Positions 62,064 through 64,000 of a stretch of DNA of 64,000 nucleotides are shown in pieces. The translations under genes were made by a program, and so were the position numbers. A model generated the notes under the pieces. The model was not told the DNA's origin and did not search any database. It saw only the letters and a program-made list of their open reading frames with translations. Position 1 is the stretch's first letter, and each line of letters starts with the position of its first letter. Source of the stretch: Nemophila menziesii (taxonomy: Eukaryota; Streptophyta; Magnoliopsida; Boraginales; Hydrophyllaceae); contig JARWIR010000024.1 in NCBI GenBank assembly GCA_029959085.1, positions 16,108,296-16,172,295 on the forward strand. Direction: 5' to 3'.

Positions 62064-62874
62064 TATATTTTTTATGTTAAGTTTCAAATCATTTAATTTC
62101 ATGTTTGGTTAATCGCTTTGTTATTATTTTTTTAATTAGAGTTATGGTTCTTGGAAAAAGTCTCGCAAAAAAATTGAATTCAGTCAACATATTTCATTTT
62201 AAGAGTAACGATGGAAGAATAAATGCAAGTAGAAAACATCATGCATAAAATGATAAAATTTTCTATTAACGGGTCACAAGTATTCAAAAAGATTTGTGTA
62301 ATATTTTTATAGGTAATCATATTTAACCTAAATATATAGTTTTGTGGATCAAGACAAACAAACGTTGTATAATTTCCAACCCAAGGTTAATGATTCTCCA
62401 CTAGCTACATGAGTGTCTCGCATTCAAGTTTGGCGACGTAAATAATATTTTTGTATTCTAGGTTTCAAATATTTCAATTTTGTCTTTTATCTTACATTTA
62501 CGTCAAAATGAATCTTAATTAGACTTATGGTTCTTAAAAAAAGTCCCAGAAACAGTTAGAATTCAATAAACATATTTAATTCTAAAGGTTAAAATAGAAG
62601 AATAAATGTATTCAGAAACGTCATACGTAAAAAAAGGTAAAACTTGTTGTAAGCGACTCACTAGTATATAAATAATAGTTATTACCATTTTGAGGAATAA
62701 ATCCTCTTTGACATAAATATATAAAGTTTGTTGTATCCAACCAAACAACCGTTGTAGCAATTCCAATTATTAAATTGAGATTATTGAATCTCTACCAAGA
62801 GTGTCCCAGGTTCAAGGTCTAGCCACAGTTATATTTTTTATGTTAAGTTTCAAATCTTTAGATTTTATGTTTAG

Positions 62875-63641
62875 TCAATCGCTTTGTTATAACTTTTTTT
62901 AATTAGAGTTATGGTTCTTGGAAAAAGTCTCGCAAAATAATTGAATTCAGTCAACATATTTCATTTTAAGAGTAACGATGGAAGAATAAATGCAAGTAGA
63001 AAAAATCATGCATAAAATGATAAAATTTTCTATTAACGGGTCACAAGTATTCAAAAAGATTTGTGTAATCTTTTTATAGGTAATCATATTTAACCTAAAT
63101 ATATAGTTTTGTGGATCAAGACAAACAAACGTTGTATAATTTCCAACCCAAAGTTAATGATTATCCACTAGCTACATGAGTGTTTCGCGTTCAAGTTTGA
63201 CGACGTAAATAATAGTTTTGTATTCCAGGTTTTAAATATTTCAATTTTTTCTTTTATCTTACGTTTACGTCAAAATGAATCTTACTTAGACTTATGGTTC
63301 TTCACAAAAGTCTCAGAAACAGTTAGACTTCGATAAACGTATTTAATTCTAAAAGATAAAATAGAAGAATAAATGTATTTAGAAACGTCATACGTAAAAA
63401 AAGGTAAATCTCGTTTTAAGCGACTCACTAGTATATAAATAATAGTTCTTTACCATTTTGAGGCATAAATCTTCTTTGATATAAATATATAAAGTTTGTT
63501 GTATCCAACCAAAGAATCGTTGCAGCAATTCCAACTATCAATTTGAGATTATCGACTCTCTACCAAGAGTGTCCCAGGTTCAAGGCCTGGCAACGGTTAT
63601 ATTTTTTTGTTAAGTTACAAATCTTTAAATTTCATGTTTGG
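62875..63641. repeat. Chimeric satellite unit
   Basis: It starts like subtype 41441/52910 (TTTAGTCAATCGC, TTATAACTTTTTTT) but from about 62930 follows the subtype of 59808 (CAAAATAATTG, ATTATCCAC, GTGTTTCGCG, GTTGCAGCAATTCC). Near 63327 it has GACTTCGATAAACGT, close to GACTTCAATAAACGT of the far-left units. This is the signature of an unequal crossover or conversion within the first ~60 bp. Confidence 0.75.
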
Positions 63642-64000
63642 TCAATCGCTTTTTTATTATCTTTTTAATTAGAGTTATGGTTCTTGGAAAAAGTCTCGCA
63701 AAAAAATTGAATTCAGTCAACATATTTCATATTAAGAGTAACGATGGAAGAATAAATGCAAGTAGAAAACATCATGCATAAAATGATAAAATTTTCTATT
63801 AACGGGTCACAAGTATTCAAAAAGAGTTGTGTAATATTTTTATAGGTAATCATATTTAACCTAAATATATAGTTTTGTGGATCAAGACAAACAAACGTTG
63901 TATAAATTCCAATCCAAAGTTAATGATTCTCCACTAGCTAAATCAGTGTCTCGCGTTCAAGTTTGACGACGTAGATAATAGTTTTGTATTCCAGGTTTCA

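Larger units (their letters stand above)
38587..64000. repeat. Right satellite array, ~766-bp units, divergent
   Basis: About 33 units of the same family and orientation as the left array, continuing past the window end. It opens with a partial unit; later starts are 39140, 39908, 40675, 41441, 42208, 42975, 43733, 44499, 45265, 46032, 46798, 47563, 48311, 49079, 49846, 50611, 51378, 52144, 52910, 53677, 54443, 55210, 55976, 56743, 57509, 58275, 59042, 59808, 60574, 61343, 62109, 62875 and 63642. Units are 748-769 bp. Several subtypes differ clearly, for example in GGTTAATCGC, TTTAGTCAATCGC or GGTCAGATGC starts. No gene found. Confidence 0.97.

Overview
The window looks like nuclear DNA from a flowering plant, in a heterochromatic satellite region. 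It is strongly AT-rich and holds two long arrays of one complex tandem repeat. A ~7.1-kb DNA transposon of the CACTA (En/Spm, CMC) superfamily separates the arrays. It carries a decayed TNP2-type transposase with plant-type GT-AG introns. The species cannot be named from the sequence; CACTA ends of this kind and TTAGCGACGAC subterminal motifs are compatible with a eudicot. No host protein gene is visible.

Layout: (1) 1-31465, left satellite array, about 42 copies of a 755-766-bp unit, including three 573-bp deletion copies, organised into several higher-order repeats (3637 bp, 1522 bp, and a duplicated 3826-bp segment). (2) 31466-38586, the CACTA element: truncated left end, a ~2.07-kb minisatellite of 20-bp units, a minus-strand transposase pseudogene in three coding exons (33798-37531), a 5' region, subterminal repeats and one intact CACTA terminus at 38586. 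(3) 38587-64000, right satellite array, about 33 copies of the same ~766-bp family, visibly more divergent and with other higher-order repeats (a six-unit block present twice, and a 2299-bp three-unit block present twice).

Two points deserve attention. First, the ~766-bp unit is itself an old dimer: its two halves (about 394 and 372 bp) align along their whole length. Second, the second half of nearly every unit (about 75 copies, counted by hand) holds an 82-bp tRNA-like sequence. It has a 7-bp acceptor-type stem (ACCGTTG/CAACGGT), a 5-bp T stem with a 7-nt TTCAAGT loop and a B-box-like GGTTCAAGTCC. In front lie a TATA-like stretch at about -30 and CAA motifs, and a T run follows: the layout of plant RNA polymerase III tRNA genes. 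A normal A box and D arm are missing, so this is a degenerate or aberrant tRNA-like unit, not a tRNA gene call.

The transposon has no left terminus, and 231 bp of satellite are missing at its left junction, so a deletion followed insertion. It also lies where the array changes from homogeneous to divergent units. All repeat boundaries and counts were read by eye; no alignment program was run.
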